Shown: piece by piece, positions 9,772-19,392 of the stretch
How the letters are laid out: every line of letters begins with the position of its first letter
Numbering within the stretch: the first letter of the stretch is position 1
From: Pseudomonadota bacterium
GTDB lineage: Bacteria; Pseudomonadota; Gammaproteobacteria; Pseudomonadales; Pseudohongiellaceae
Assembly (NCBI GenBank): GCA_027623555.1
Contig: JAQBSZ010000002.1
Coordinates: forward strand, 124,001-188,000
Length of the DNA: 64,000 bases
Reading direction: 5' to 3'
Notes under the pieces: model-generated
Told to the model about the DNA's origin: nothing
Seen by the model: only the letters and a program-made list of their open reading frames with translations
Database searches by the model: none
Position numbers and translations under genes: made by a program

Positions 9772-10485
9772 CTAGTCGGCATAGGCCGGGTTGTTTTCGA
9801 TCAGGCTCAATAGCTCGGAGGGGCTCATATAGGCGCCGCCGCCACCGAAGGTTGTAGCCGCGGCTTCGGGATTCGGTGCGAAACGCTGTCTCACAAACAG
9901 GGCGTGGTCATAGCGCTGCCAACCCAGTCCATAGTCGACTAAGCGGTAGTCGGTATTTCTTTCGAAATTGATTCGACATTCACTGAATTGGCAGAAGGCA
10001 TCACCAAGGATGCCGAAGAACGACCTGTCGAGATAGTACACAGTGTGGGCAAGTTCATGACCAATTATTCCCACTTGCGCATTGAACGGTTGATTCTTGA
10101 GCAGCAACGCCTCTCGCGCACCGCGCAGTTCGCTATCGATGATGACCTGGTAGAGACGCCTGGAAGCAGATCGCCACATGCTGGCCCAATGTGGTCGTGA
10201 CGATAAGGGGATATCTACATCGTCAACTATGAATCGAATGCGGACATCTCTGAGTTCCGGGTAATGGCTCAATGCCAGCAAGGTCTGCAGTTCGAAGCCT
10301 GCAGGTAATGATTTATGGCGCCCATACTCAAGCAATAAATAGTCGTAGCGCGCCTGTTCCTCCGCTTCGTTGTATTCCCGCACCACGTTAACGAAAGCCT
10401 GTGCCCCTGCCGTTAATTCTGGGAAGCCCCACAGGAATATAGCCAGAGCAGGTGCGAGCACGCAGTGTGCAGGAATTGTCTTCAT
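9772..10485 (-). CDS. Exported HExxH metalloprotease-like protein, unrecognised family
   Basis: I do not recognise a named family. The 237-residue protein has an N-terminal signal peptide (to about residue 28, ending ELTAGAQA). It contains GHELAH at 142-147: His143, Glu144 and His147 match the zinc-binding HExxH helix of metallopeptidases. A Cys-containing stretch (CQFSEC) follows about 20 residues later, with a candidate third ligand in the acidic and Tyr-rich region after it. The C-terminal part has a GGGG run and an ELLSLIENN tail. It is convergent with the DUF1501 gene, 15 bp away. A zinc-dependent peptidase is inferred from the motif; substrate unknown. Confidence 0.65.
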   Translation of the reverse strand: MKTIPAHCVLAPALAIFLWGFPELTAGAQAFVNVVREYNEAEEQARYDYLLLEYGRHKSLPAGFELQTLLALSHYPELRDVRIRFIVDDVDIPLSSRPHWASMWRSASRRLYQVIIDSELRGAREALLLKNQPFNAQVGIIGHELAHTVYYLDRSFFGILGDAFCQFSECRINFERNTDYRLVDYGLGWQRYDHALFVRQRFAPNPEAAATTFGGGGAYMSPSELLSLIENNPAYAD

Positions 10486-10685
10486 GGATTTACTGTATAG
10501 GAAGAGTAATTTTCCGACAAGTCATCTTGGAACTCGATCCTACACAGCGCAGGCTGCATAGCTGAAAATCAGCCAAATCAACGCCCTGAAAATGTGCGGC
10601 CGGTCATATTTTCAAGCAGATTTACTGGGATAATTCTCCCGATTCTTTATGGTAGTAAGTTAAAGGCCACATTTGACGAGATCTG

Positions 10686-11051
10686 ATGAGTAACGAACGC
10701 CGTAAATATCCCCGAATCGAGCTCGGCGGAGTAGTGAATATTCAGGTAGCCGGAATCGTGAGACATGGCACCCTGCTAAACCTGTCGCCGTCTGGTATTC
10801 ACATCGAATGCAATCAAGAGCTCATCGAGCAGTTGCAAGAACTCAAATCCGCGGTCGGCCTGTATCCTGAATTCGAGTTGGACTTTACGCTGCGAGGCAC
10901 AAAACAAAAAGCGGTGGAATCTGTTTGTAGTGTTTCCTATTGCAGAAGACTCAATCAGCAACTCTATCATCTGGGATTGAATTTCCTGGTTATTTCCGAT
11001 GCGGATGAAAAGGAAGTAGAGGACTACATCAAACAGGCTGTAGCAGCCTGA
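10686..11051 (+). CDS. PilZ domain protein, likely c-di-GMP receptor
   Basis: This 121-residue protein is essentially one PilZ domain. It begins with the c-di-GMP-binding RxxxR box (RRKYPR, residues 5-10) and carries the second half of the site, NLSPSGI near residue 33, corresponding to the D/NxSxxG motif. Both halves are intact, so binding of cyclic di-GMP is likely. There is no other domain, so it would act as an adaptor on motility, exopolysaccharide or another output; the partner cannot be told from context. It is flanked by an exported protease-like gene and a lytic transglycosylase and looks monocistronic. Confidence 0.85.
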   Translation: MSNERRKYPRIELGGVVNIQVAGIVRHGTLLNLSPSGIHIECNQELIEQLQELKSAVGLYPEFELDFTLRGTKQKAVESVCSVSYCRRLNQQLYHLGLNFLVISDADEKEVEDYIKQAVAA

Positions 11052-11127
11052 CCGCGCCTGCGACTAGGGTAGCAATCCTTACGCTGACTGGATTTCCATT
11101 CCATCCGATATCTATTATGATGTGCGC

Positions 11128-12324
11128 ATGAAATCAGCCTCTACCTTCCTGCTATTCCTGCTATTCCTGCTCTTCTGTACCCCCCTTTCAGTTTCAGCGC
11201 AAGAACAAACATTCCAGGAGTGGTTGGCAGAGTTGCGTGCCGAAGCGAGCGCGCGCGGAATCAGTGATGCAACCCTGCTCGCGCTTGATGAGCTGGAAGC
11301 TCCGCTGGAACGCGTACTGGAACTCGACAATAGCCAACCGGAATTTGTGCAAACCTTTTCTCGCTACCTCAGTCTGCGGATTACGCCGTTGCAGATCAGT
11401 CGCGGACAAGACCTCCTGCAACAGCATGGGGTGCTGCTGGAGGAAGTGCGGCGCCGTTATGGGGTGCAACCGCATTACCTGGTGTCTTTCTGGGCAGTTG
11501 AGAGTAATTACGGCCGCGCAACCGGTGGCTTTTCTGTGTTACAGGCACTGGCGACACTGGCTTTTGATCCAAGACGCGCCGATTTCTTTCGGCGTGAACT
11601 CTTGACCGCACTACAAATTATTGATGAAGGGCATATTGCCCCAGCCAACATGAGTGGTTCCTGGGCCGGAGCCATGGGTCAGCTACAGTTTCTGCCTTCG
11701 GTGTTTTACAGCTATGGCGTGGATGGTGACAATGACGGGAGGATAGATATCTGGAACAGTCTGCCCGATATCTTCCACTCAGCTGCCAACTTCCTGTCCC
11801 AGTCCGGATGGCGAGATGATGAACGCTGGGGCAGGGAAGTGGTACTACCCAGCGGCTTCGACTACGGCCAGACTGGAACCCGCATCCGCAAACCACTGCA
11901 GGAATGGCGTGAAATTGGAATTACCCAGCTCAATGGAGCGCCTATTCCAGTTGCCGATATGCAAGCATCACTGGTGCTACCGGCTGGAGCTGCTGGCCCT
12001 GCGTTTCTGGCCTATGACAATTTCAGAACTACGATGGCTTACAATCCCTCTACTTTTTACGCATTGACTGTAGGTCATCTTGCCGACCGCTACACGGGTG
12101 GGCCACCAATTCAGCGCATGCCTGTAAATGAGCAGGCAATGAGCGTGGCGGATGTCACAGAATTGCAGGAATTGTTGAATGCAGCCGGATTCGATTCCGG
12201 CGCGCCCGACGGTAGGGTGGGGAGTCAAACTCGGGGTGCGATCCGTGCCTATCAGCAGAGTCTGAATTTGCCGATGGATGGTTACGCCTCCGGGCAGCTG
12301 CTGGAATCCCTGCGGAACAAGTGA
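11128..12324 (+). CDS. Lytic murein transglycosylase, MltB family with C-terminal peptidoglycan-binding domain
   Basis: The protein cleaves peptidoglycan glycan strands in the periplasm by a lytic transglycosylase mechanism. Signal peptide MKSASTFLLFLLFLLF is encoded by a small CTATTCCTG tandem repeat. The SLT_2/MltB domain follows, with the catalytic Glu in FWAVESNYG and the GSWAGAMGQLQFLPS signature. The last 60 residues (ELQELLNAAGF to LLESL) are a PG_binding_1 domain. I use ATG 11128; a GTG at 11122 in frame would add two residues. No lipobox Cys is visible, so unlike E. coli MltB it is probably soluble. It reads alone, followed by heme A synthase after about 150 bp. Confidence 0.88.
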   Translation: MKSASTFLLFLLFLLFCTPLSVSAQEQTFQEWLAELRAEASARGISDATLLALDELEAPLERVLELDNSQPEFVQTFSRYLSLRITPLQISRGQDLLQQHGVLLEEVRRRYGVQPHYLVSFWAVESNYGRATGGFSVLQALATLAFDPRRADFFRRELLTALQIIDEGHIAPANMSGSWAGAMGQLQFLPSVFYSYGVDGDNDGRIDIWNSLPDIFHSAANFLSQSGWRDDERWGREVVLPSGFDYGQTGTRIRKPLQEWREIGITQLNGAPIPVADMQASLVLPAGAAGPAFLAYDNFRTTMAYNPSTFYALTVGHLADRYTGGPPIQRMPVNEQAMSVADVTELQELLNAAGFDSGAPDGRVGSQTRGAIRAYQQSLNLPMDGYASGQLLESLRNK

Positions 12325-12476
12325 ATGAAGCCTTCCGCTCAGAGAGAGTATTAGCTATCGTTAATAGTGAGGGGAGTCCTCCGCCCCGGCATTGAATTGC
12401 ACCCCCCAGCTGGTTTATGCTGCGACCCCGTTCACCAGGGGATCGGCGGCGCCGCACAGCGTTGTTCACTCAGATC

Positions 12477-13502
12477 ATGACTACCGACACTCTATCCCAA
12501 GCCTCAGACCTTGCCCTGCAACGCTATCGTCGCATGGCACTGATTACTCTGGCTGCTGTTTACTTTCTGATTCTGGTCGGTGCGACGGTGCGGGCTTCGG
12601 GAGCCGGCATGGGCTGCCCTGACTGGCCGACCTGTTTCGGTCAGTGGATTCCACCTACCAGCGAGGCGCAATTACCAGGTAACTATCAACAGGTCTACGC
12701 GGACCTGGGATACGCCGACACTCGCTTCAACGTCGTAAAGACCTGGACCGAGTACACCAATCGACTCGTGGGTGTCAGCATCGGCATTCTTGTTTTTGTT
12801 ACCGTGCTGCTGGCATGGCCATTGCGGGGTTACGACAACACAATCCTGAAAGCCTCGGCGGCGGCGTTCCTGATGGTGGGTTTCCAGGGATGGCTTGGCG
12901 CTCGGGTGGTGGCCTCCAATCTGCAGCCGGGAATGATTACTCTGCATATGCTGATGGCGTTGGCCATTGTTGCTACCTTGCTATTTGCCCTGGCACAGTC
13001 ACGGCGTGGCATCATGGTGGCGCAACCCGTGACCAACATCGATAAGCGCTTCGAGAAATGGCTTTACATTGTGCTCGGCCTGACGGTGTTTCAGGTGGCC
13101 ATGGGCACCCAGGTAAGGGAGATGACCGACCTGATTCGTCAGACCCAGGGAGAGGATTTGCGTTCCAGCTGGATCGAATATATGCCCTGGTTTTTCTATG
13201 TGCACCGCAGCTTCTCGGCCGTGGTCCTGTTTGCAAACCTGTGGCTGGCGTGGCTTCTGGTTGCTTCCCTGGGTTGGCAGCACACCCTAACCCGACTGAC
13301 CCTGGCCATGCTGGTAGTCATTGGAATGGCAGTGCTGTCGGGTGCGACGCTCGGGCACTTGGGCATGCCGGCGTTGGTCCAGCCCACGCACCTGCTCGCC
13401 GCATCCCTGCTGTTCGGCTTGCAGTTCCTGATCTGGATGAGCTTTCGCCACTGCCGCGACTGCTCATCGGCAGAATCAGTCGGGTCGGCAGCGCGGGACT
13501 AG
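12477..13502 (+). CDS. COX15/CtaA family heme A synthase
   Basis: This integral membrane enzyme oxidises the methyl group of heme O to give heme A for aa3-type oxidases. Visible marks are about eight hydrophobic segments, the signature GAGMGCPDWPTCFG near the end of the first helix, and heme-ligand-type histidines in MITLHMLMALA and in the QPTHLLAASLLFG helix, which fits the internal duplication of the family. I take ATG 12477 (MTTDTLSQ); an ATG at 12417 is in frame and adds 20 Arg-rich residues, which is less typical. No heme O synthase or cytochrome oxidase genes are nearby. It is convergent with the next gene; the two ends overlap by four bases. Confidence 0.88.
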   Translation: MTTDTLSQASDLALQRYRRMALITLAAVYFLILVGATVRASGAGMGCPDWPTCFGQWIPPTSEAQLPGNYQQVYADLGYADTRFNVVKTWTEYTNRLVGVSIGILVFVTVLLAWPLRGYDNTILKASAAAFLMVGFQGWLGARVVASNLQPGMITLHMLMALAIVATLLFALAQSRRGIMVAQPVTNIDKRFEKWLYIVLGLTVFQVAMGTQVREMTDLIRQTQGEDLRSSWIEYMPWFFYVHRSFSAVVLFANLWLAWLLVASLGWQHTLTRLTLAMLVVIGMAVLSGATLGHLGMPALVQPTHLLAASLLFGLQFLIWMSFRHCRDCSSAESVGSAARD

Positions 13503-15619
13503 GGACTCAGCGGATCCGGTCTGAGCTGAAAATGTACCACCAGCGGTTTGCTACCCTGGCCACCTTCCTTTAACCAGGGTGTGCGATCACCACTGGGGAC
13601 CCAGAGTCCCCGTCCTTGCCAGCCAACAGCGGGATCATCGATACGCCCTTCCAGGCCCTTGGTATAAAAACCCAACGGGTAGGGAACCCTGAGGGTTTGA
13701 AACTCTCCGTCAACGAAGGCGTGCACGCCATCGAACAGATTACCGGTGACGATCGGAATGTCTTCTCCCAGACCCAGGCTATTATGCTGGTCGACCCAGG
13801 TGTAATAGCTGGATTCCACACTGTCTTCCGGAAGTTGCTGAAAACCAGGGCCAGGCAGGCGATGAAACGTCCATCCTTCGGGGCAATGGTCACCCATTGC
13901 CGTGGGCCCATTGAGTGGCCCCTGGCATTTACGGCGATCAAACTCTCCCAGGTGCCCACTGCTGAGTGACACCCACACCACCCCATTCTTGTCGATATCT
14001 GCACCGCGGGATCCGAAACCGGGCAGGGGCACGTTGAATTTCTCGCCGAGTCCGGTCGCCGGATCAAAGCGTACCAGGGCCCCCGGATAACCGAAGGCAT
14101 TGGAGCCCCACACCGAGCCATCGGCAGGGTTCGGCATTACCGCATAGAAACCCGCGTTGACTCGCGTGTCTGAAGCAGGATCCCTATCTTCTCCGGGTTC
14201 AACCCAGGCATCGACCCTGCCATTTCCATTGGTATCCAGGATCAGCGGTGACCAGCCCTGGGCCGCGGCGGCATCTCCCGTTCTGAGGAATTCATTGGTA
14301 TCCAGCCAGCCGACCACCGCACCGCCACCGCTGGTCCACAGGGTGTTGTTGTCATCATAGGCAAACTGCAGATGGTGGGTGCTGTAACAGGTATCGATAA
14401 AGGTGTACTCCTGTGTTGCCGGATCGTACATCGACAGTTGCCTGCTGGCGCGCTGGGTGGGAAATAACCGGGCAGAGGGATGATCGGAACCTTCCTTGCA
14501 GAAATCCGGATTTTCGGCATCGCGGATGCGGGCGGTGTACCAGACCCGCCCGTCCTGATCCAGCATTGGATTGTGGGCATTGGCCTTGCTGTCCCAGATC
14601 GCCTCGTCGCCCCAATAAGGAGACGGTGCGGTCGGAGGAGTCGCTACCGTGCTGGGAGTATCTGCGTCCCGAACCGGGGCATGGAAGACCCAGGAGGTAT
14701 TGTTCACCGGATCGAGAACTGGAAACTCGTCGGTACTTAATTCCGGTGCGCCATACAGGGGTCCATAGCCGTTGACTGTAGGATCGCGTCGATCCGTGCC
14801 AGAAAGGTCATGCATGTAGGCTTTCGGATTCGACCAGTCACGCACGGTTACCACGACGTTGCGTTCGACACCTGCGGGTCGCTCCGGCCTGGCGAAGGGA
14901 AGCTCACCGTCGGCGATGCGTTGGGTCCAGTCACCCAGGTACTTGAATGGAATGTCATTGAGGCGCCCCGCTAACTGTGCATACATGCCGCCGCCAGCCT
15001 GACCCGACTGGACGCGGCGCATCCAGGCCTGTTCATGGGTCTCAAATTCACCCAGGTTTTCAGGCAGGGTGCGAGTGGCCAGTTGCCCGAGCTGATGACA
15101 GCCCACGCAGCCCATATTCTTCATCCAGGTCAAGTAAGCGTTCATGCCTCCTTCGATGTTAACCAGCTCAGCTTCCGTGGGCAGCCCCATCATCGAATAC
15201 CAGTAAGCGGCAGGATAAACCTGAGCAGCAACCGCCTCGCTCGCGGCGACGATTGCCTGCAGTTCGACAGTTGCCCCGGGTGTGCTGGTGAGTCTCGGTG
15301 AATCTGCCAGACCATAACCCCGGGTCCACACCTGGTATTCGGCATCTGGAAGGTCAGGAATCAAGAATCTTCCGGCGTCGTCAGTGACCACAATGCGGGC
15401 GAAAAACGTATCGAATTCGCCAGTCTCGGCGATCACCCAGATTCCCGCCTCGACGCCAGCACTACTGGTGACTGTTCCAGTGATCGAATCACCTTGCACA
15501 TCTGGCAGGGCGGCGACATCCACAGTTTCCGGTTCGCGAATTAGTTGCAGGGGCAGGGTTGTCAGTGCCAGCAGTATGGCAATTACTACTACAAAACCTA
15601 CTTTCTGAACGGGTCGCAT
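13499..15619 (-). CDS. Membrane-anchored carboxypeptidase-regulatory/monoheme/propeller-like protein
   Basis: The start is set by AAAGGAGTG placed about seven bases before ATG 15619, giving 706 residues. Order: an N-terminal hydrophobic anchor or signal (residues 8-24); a carboxypeptidase-regulatory-like Ig fold (about 35-115, GDSITGTVTSSAG to VELQAIV); a heme c site CVGCH at 171-175; then a long region with spaced NGVVWVSLSSG, GSVWGSN and NTLWTSGGG segments that resembles the blades of a streptogramin-lyase-like beta-propeller. I infer a periplasmic heme protein, perhaps a sensor or oxidoreductase. Divergent from a TonB-dependent receptor 209 bp away, which hints at a shared substrate. Confidence 0.7.
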   Translation of the reverse strand: MRPVQKVGFVVVIAILLALTTLPLQLIREPETVDVAALPDVQGDSITGTVTSSAGVEAGIWVIAETGEFDTFFARIVVTDDAGRFLIPDLPDAEYQVWTRGYGLADSPRLTSTPGATVELQAIVAASEAVAAQVYPAAYWYSMMGLPTEAELVNIEGGMNAYLTWMKNMGCVGCHQLGQLATRTLPENLGEFETHEQAWMRRVQSGQAGGGMYAQLAGRLNDIPFKYLGDWTQRIADGELPFARPERPAGVERNVVVTVRDWSNPKAYMHDLSGTDRRDPTVNGYGPLYGAPELSTDEFPVLDPVNNTSWVFHAPVRDADTPSTVATPPTAPSPYWGDEAIWDSKANAHNPMLDQDGRVWYTARIRDAENPDFCKEGSDHPSARLFPTQRASRQLSMYDPATQEYTFIDTCYSTHHLQFAYDDNNTLWTSGGGAVVGWLDTNEFLRTGDAAAAQGWSPLILDTNGNGRVDAWVEPGEDRDPASDTRVNAGFYAVMPNPADGSVWGSNAFGYPGALVRFDPATGLGEKFNVPLPGFGSRGADIDKNGVVWVSLSSGHLGEFDRRKCQGPLNGPTAMGDHCPEGWTFHRLPGPGFQQLPEDSVESSYYTWVDQHNSLGLGEDIPIVTGNLFDGVHAFVDGEFQTLRVPYPLGFYTKGLEGRIDDPAVGWQGRGLWVPSGDRTPWLKEGGQGSKPLVVHFQLRPDPLSP

Positions 15620-15828
15620 TGGTTCACTCCTTTCGCCATAGCCTGGGGCGAATTGAAATAACACAGCGTATTAAAAGGCAAGCACGCTCCACTTTAAACC
15701 TTTTTCTGGTTGCCGTGGATATTGCTTGAGAGAAAGATCAGCACTACTTTGTCGGGGCATTTCCGCAGGAGAGCTGCTATTATTTGCGTCCACTTTAGTC
15801 AGTATTATTCCCAGAAACAAGAAGTTAA

Positions 15829-18012
15829 ATGCTCATCAAATCCATGAGAAGTTCACTTGTTGTGAGGACGCAGTGCCTTGTTAGTCTTTTTGTAATCGCA
15901 CTCTTGATTTATCCTGCCACGCTACTCGCACAGTCCGATTCGCAGAGCGGCAGCGATGTCAGCACAGTGACTTATCCGGCAGCCTATTTTGCGCAATTCG
16001 CACCAGTGTCAGTAACCGATATGCTGGATCGGATTCCCGGTATCAACCTGGTACTGGATACTACCCAGGGGCAACTGAGGGATGACGGTGGAACGGATAG
16101 GGGACTCGGTGGAAGTTCTCAAATCCTTATCGATGGTAAACGCATCGCTGGAAAGGAGAACGAGGCCCGCAGCCAGCTCAGTCGCCTGGCAGCCGCTGAG
16201 GTCAATTACATCGAGATTGTACGTGGTACGTCCAGTTCCCTGGACGTGCAGAATACCGGGCAGTTGATCAATATTGTCCTGCATGAAGCACTGTCCCGGT
16301 CCAGCATTTCTGCGGAAGTTGGTGTGAGGCACTTCCAGGACGGTACACTCAAGCCGGAAGGATCATTCGCAATAACCGGTCAACAGGGAAACTTGAATTA
16401 CCTGCTCAGTGCCAGTGCCAGACCCGGTTACCGAATAGAAGACACGTTCGAGCTCAGTCTTAATCCCGATCTGAGCTTTAATGAAATAGTGGAGCTTGAA
16501 AGAACCGTCGAGCAGACGAACTACGCGATCAATGCCAATCTAAGTTACGACCTTACTTCTCGCGACCGGATTGCATTCAATCTATTGTATGGAGAAAACG
16601 ACCCACCGAGTTCGCTGTTACGCCGAATCACCGACTTCGGCTCAGAGGCGCCAAGTGTCTCTTTTGAACGTGAAGACAATCCGTCCACCGCTTATAATTG
16701 GGAAATCGGTGGAGATCTCGAGCACAGTTTCGAAAACGGAGCCAAGTTCAAATTCCTGTTCATAGTCAATGACAAGCAGGGAGACTCCACCAGGGAACGA
16801 TTCGAATTTCAGTTGCCGGGCGCCCCAGAGTCAAAGAATCTATTTATCGCAACGAGCAGTCGTTACCAGGAGAAGATCGTCAGGTCCTCCTACACCTGGA
16901 ATGTGGTACAGGATCAGGGTCTGGAGCTTGGGGTAGAACGAGCCCAGACAACCCAGGATTCGGCGCTGCACCTGGGACTGTCTCTGCCGGGAGAAGGTTC
17001 GCCTGCTTTCGGAGGGCTGGTACCGGTAAATTTACCCAATTCAATAGCAACCGTGGAAGAGATCCGCTACGAAGGGTTCGCCGTTCACAACTGGCGCATC
17101 AACCAGAGGATGTCACTGGAAAGTTCGCTGGTAGCGGAATACTCAGAGATAGAACAGAGCGGTGATGTCAACAAGCAGCGGGATTTTGATTTCCTGAAAC
17201 CAAAATTTGACTATCGGTTCGATTTCAGCAACTCGTTGCAGCTACGCCTGTCCCTTGAGAAAAACGTCGCACAATTGAGCTTCGCCGATTTTTCCGCGAA
17301 TGCAAATTTTCAGGACGAAGACCGTGACACGATCGCAGGGAATCCGGAACTCATACAGCAGGAAAGCTGGCGTTATGCCGCGAATCTGGACTACCGGCTC
17401 CCCAACGACGGTGGCGTGCTTAATACCCGTCTGTTCTACTACGATATAGACAATGTGATTGGTCGCATCGATATTTCCAGTTCATCGAGCCAGCTGGAAT
17501 CGACTAACGGTAATGTGGGCGATGGATTCGTGTATGGCCTGAATCTGGACGCCAGCGTGCGCTTCGATTTCCTGGGATTCCCCCAGGCGTTTCTGACCGC
17601 CGGGTTATTAATCCAGGAGACTGAGATTGAGGATCCCATGATCGATGCAACCCGAAAGGTGATCCCCTATGATCGCGGTAGCTATAGCCTGGGATTCCGC
17701 CAGGATATACCCGGACAGAACCTGAACTACGGATTCAATTTTGCCGACCGCTTCGATGGCAATCGCCCAATATGGGATGTGGACAATGTGCTCTATTTTG
17801 GGTCATTCAGTAATCTCATGCTGTTTGTAGAGAAGACCGGGTTTGCTGGCCTGACCTACCGCCTGGAGGCGATTAATATCCTGGATCATGCCGTCAAGCG
17901 AGAACGCAGGCGTTTTGCCAGCTATGCGCGAGATGGCGTGCTCGATGAGATAGAAAGATTTAGCACCGTGGATGGGGTCAGGTTTACCTTTAAAATACGC
18001 GGAACGTTCTAA
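15829..18012 (+). CDS. TonB-dependent receptor-like outer membrane protein
   Basis: The 727-residue protein has a signal peptide ending near LLAQ and then a plug domain: SVTDMLDRIPGINL, IDGKRIAGK and the VNYIEIVRG motif are standard plug elements. The remainder (about residue 170 onward) alternates polar and aromatic residues as in the 22-stranded barrel and ends in Phe (KIRGTF). No obvious TonB box is visible between the signal peptide and plug. The substrate is unknown. The saccharopine-dehydrogenase-like gene follows 31 bp after the stop. The start could also be ATG 15844. Confidence 0.85.
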   Translation: MLIKSMRSSLVVRTQCLVSLFVIALLIYPATLLAQSDSQSGSDVSTVTYPAAYFAQFAPVSVTDMLDRIPGINLVLDTTQGQLRDDGGTDRGLGGSSQILIDGKRIAGKENEARSQLSRLAAAEVNYIEIVRGTSSSLDVQNTGQLINIVLHEALSRSSISAEVGVRHFQDGTLKPEGSFAITGQQGNLNYLLSASARPGYRIEDTFELSLNPDLSFNEIVELERTVEQTNYAINANLSYDLTSRDRIAFNLLYGENDPPSSLLRRITDFGSEAPSVSFEREDNPSTAYNWEIGGDLEHSFENGAKFKFLFIVNDKQGDSTRERFEFQLPGAPESKNLFIATSSRYQEKIVRSSYTWNVVQDQGLELGVERAQTTQDSALHLGLSLPGEGSPAFGGLVPVNLPNSIATVEEIRYEGFAVHNWRINQRMSLESSLVAEYSEIEQSGDVNKQRDFDFLKPKFDYRFDFSNSLQLRLSLEKNVAQLSFADFSANANFQDEDRDTIAGNPELIQQESWRYAANLDYRLPNDGGVLNTRLFYYDIDNVIGRIDISSSSSQLESTNGNVGDGFVYGLNLDASVRFDFLGFPQAFLTAGLLIQETEIEDPMIDATRKVIPYDRGSYSLGFRQDIPGQNLNYGFNFADRFDGNRPIWDVDNVLYFGSFSNLMLFVEKTGFAGLTYRLEAINILDHAVKRERRRFASYARDGVLDEIERFSTVDGVRFTFKIRGTF

Positions 18013-18043
18013 TTCTTTCCGGAACATCAGAGACTCCTTGCTT

Positions 18044-19267
18044 ATGGTAAAAAATGAGTTTGACATAATCGTCTACGGCGCGACCAGTTTCGTCGGCAAG
18101 ATACTGTGCAACTACCTGGTCAATGAATACACAGAACCCAATCTCACCTGGGCGATGGCTGGCAGATCGGAAGCGAAGTTAGCAGAGCTGAAACATGCGC
18201 TCGGCGAAAAGGCGCAGGCGATTTCAGTCCTGGTGGCGGATTCGTTTGATGAAGCCTCGCTGCAAACGCTCTGCGATAGCGCTTCGGTGATAATTTCTAC
18301 GGTAGGACCCTATGCGCTTTATGGAGAATTACTCGTCAAGCTCTGTGCGGCCTCGGGAACGGATTACTGCGATCTGACCGGCGAAGCCCAGTGGATTAAA
18401 CGCATGATTTCCCGCTATGAAAGTGCGGCACAGGCAAGCGGCGCGAGAATCGTGCACAGTTGTGGTTTCGATTCGATTCCATCTGATCTCGGGGTGAGAT
18501 ACCTGCAAGACCATGCACAGCAGCAATTCGGAGACTATTGCGATCGTGTCAAGATGCGCGTGAAGGGAAGCAAGGGGGGAGCCTCCGGCGGTACCATCGC
18601 CAGCGGTGTAAATCTCTTCAAGGAAGCCGCTCGAGATCCAGTTCTGCGTAAAGAGCTGCAGGATCCCTATTCCATCTGTCCAGAAGGCCACGGATTTACC
18701 GCCCGGCAACACATTGTCAACGTCGAGTATGACGAGGACTTTAGCTCCTGGGCTGGTCCGTTCCTGATGGCGGCGATAAACAGCCGGATTGTGCTGCGCT
18801 CCAACGCCCTGCTGAATCCTCCCTACGCCAAGAATTTTTATTATGATGAGGGCACCCTTACGGGTGAAGGGCGTGCCGGCGAAAGACGTGCGAAGCGGCT
18901 GGCACGAATCTCCCGCCTGGGCATGCTGCTGCTGGCAGTAGCGCCGGTACGCTGGCTGCTCAGTCGCTTCGTGCTTCCCAAACCCGGAGAAGGGCCCAGC
19001 GCAGAACAACAGCTGCAAGGATTCTACGATCTGCGGTTTTTTGGCCGCACCGAGCAGGGCGATGAGATTCGTGCCAGGGTCACCGGCGACCGGGACCCGG
19101 GTTACGGATCCACGGCAAAGATGTTGGCGCAAGCTGGCATCAGCCTGTGCCGGGATGTAGATAAAGGAGCTGTAAAGGGGGGGTTCTGGACTCCAGCGAC
19201 CACCTTCCCAGACAGATTAATCGAAAGGCTGCAGGCTCACGCCGGCATGACATTTACGTTGGAGTGA
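18044..19267 (+). CDS. Saccharopine dehydrogenase-like / trans-acting enoyl reductase family protein
   Basis: The 407-residue protein opens with a Rossmann fold: FDIIVYGATSFVGK is a GxTGxxG-type nucleotide site, followed by MAGRSEAKL (GRs/K motif of saccharopine dehydrogenase-like reductases). Later signatures are STVGPYALYGE, YCDLTGE and HSCGFDSIPSDLG, all typical of the family that includes mycobacterial trans-acting enoyl reductases. NAD(P)H-linked reduction of a lipid-like or thioester substrate is inferred. A hydrophobic patch near residues 285-300 may attach it to the membrane. I chose ATG 18044, just before the fold; an upstream ATG at 17972 lies inside the receptor gene. Confidence 0.8.
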   Translation: MVKNEFDIIVYGATSFVGKILCNYLVNEYTEPNLTWAMAGRSEAKLAELKHALGEKAQAISVLVADSFDEASLQTLCDSASVIISTVGPYALYGELLVKLCAASGTDYCDLTGEAQWIKRMISRYESAAQASGARIVHSCGFDSIPSDLGVRYLQDHAQQQFGDYCDRVKMRVKGSKGGASGGTIASGVNLFKEAARDPVLRKELQDPYSICPEGHGFTARQHIVNVEYDEDFSSWAGPFLMAAINSRIVLRSNALLNPPYAKNFYYDEGTLTGEGRAGERRAKRLARISRLGMLLLAVAPVRWLLSRFVLPKPGEGPSAEQQLQGFYDLRFFGRTEQGDEIRARVTGDRDPGYGSTAKMLAQAGISLCRDVDKGAVKGGFWTPATTFPDRLIERLQAHAGMTFTLE

Positions 19268-19392
19268 TTCCAATACAAAGTCGCAAGACGAAAATCTGCC
19301 TGTTACAGATTAACAATTCGATACCAACACAGCTTCCAGCGTTATCCGACTGTGCTTGTCTGCCTCTTGCTTAAACTTGATCCTTGGCCAGG

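Noticed and set aside
18329..19132. Long minus-strand open frame (267 codons) opposite the saccharopine-dehydrogenase-like gene
   Set aside because: The plus-strand protein has clear family motifs throughout; the antisense translation shows no motif, signal or ribosome binding site.
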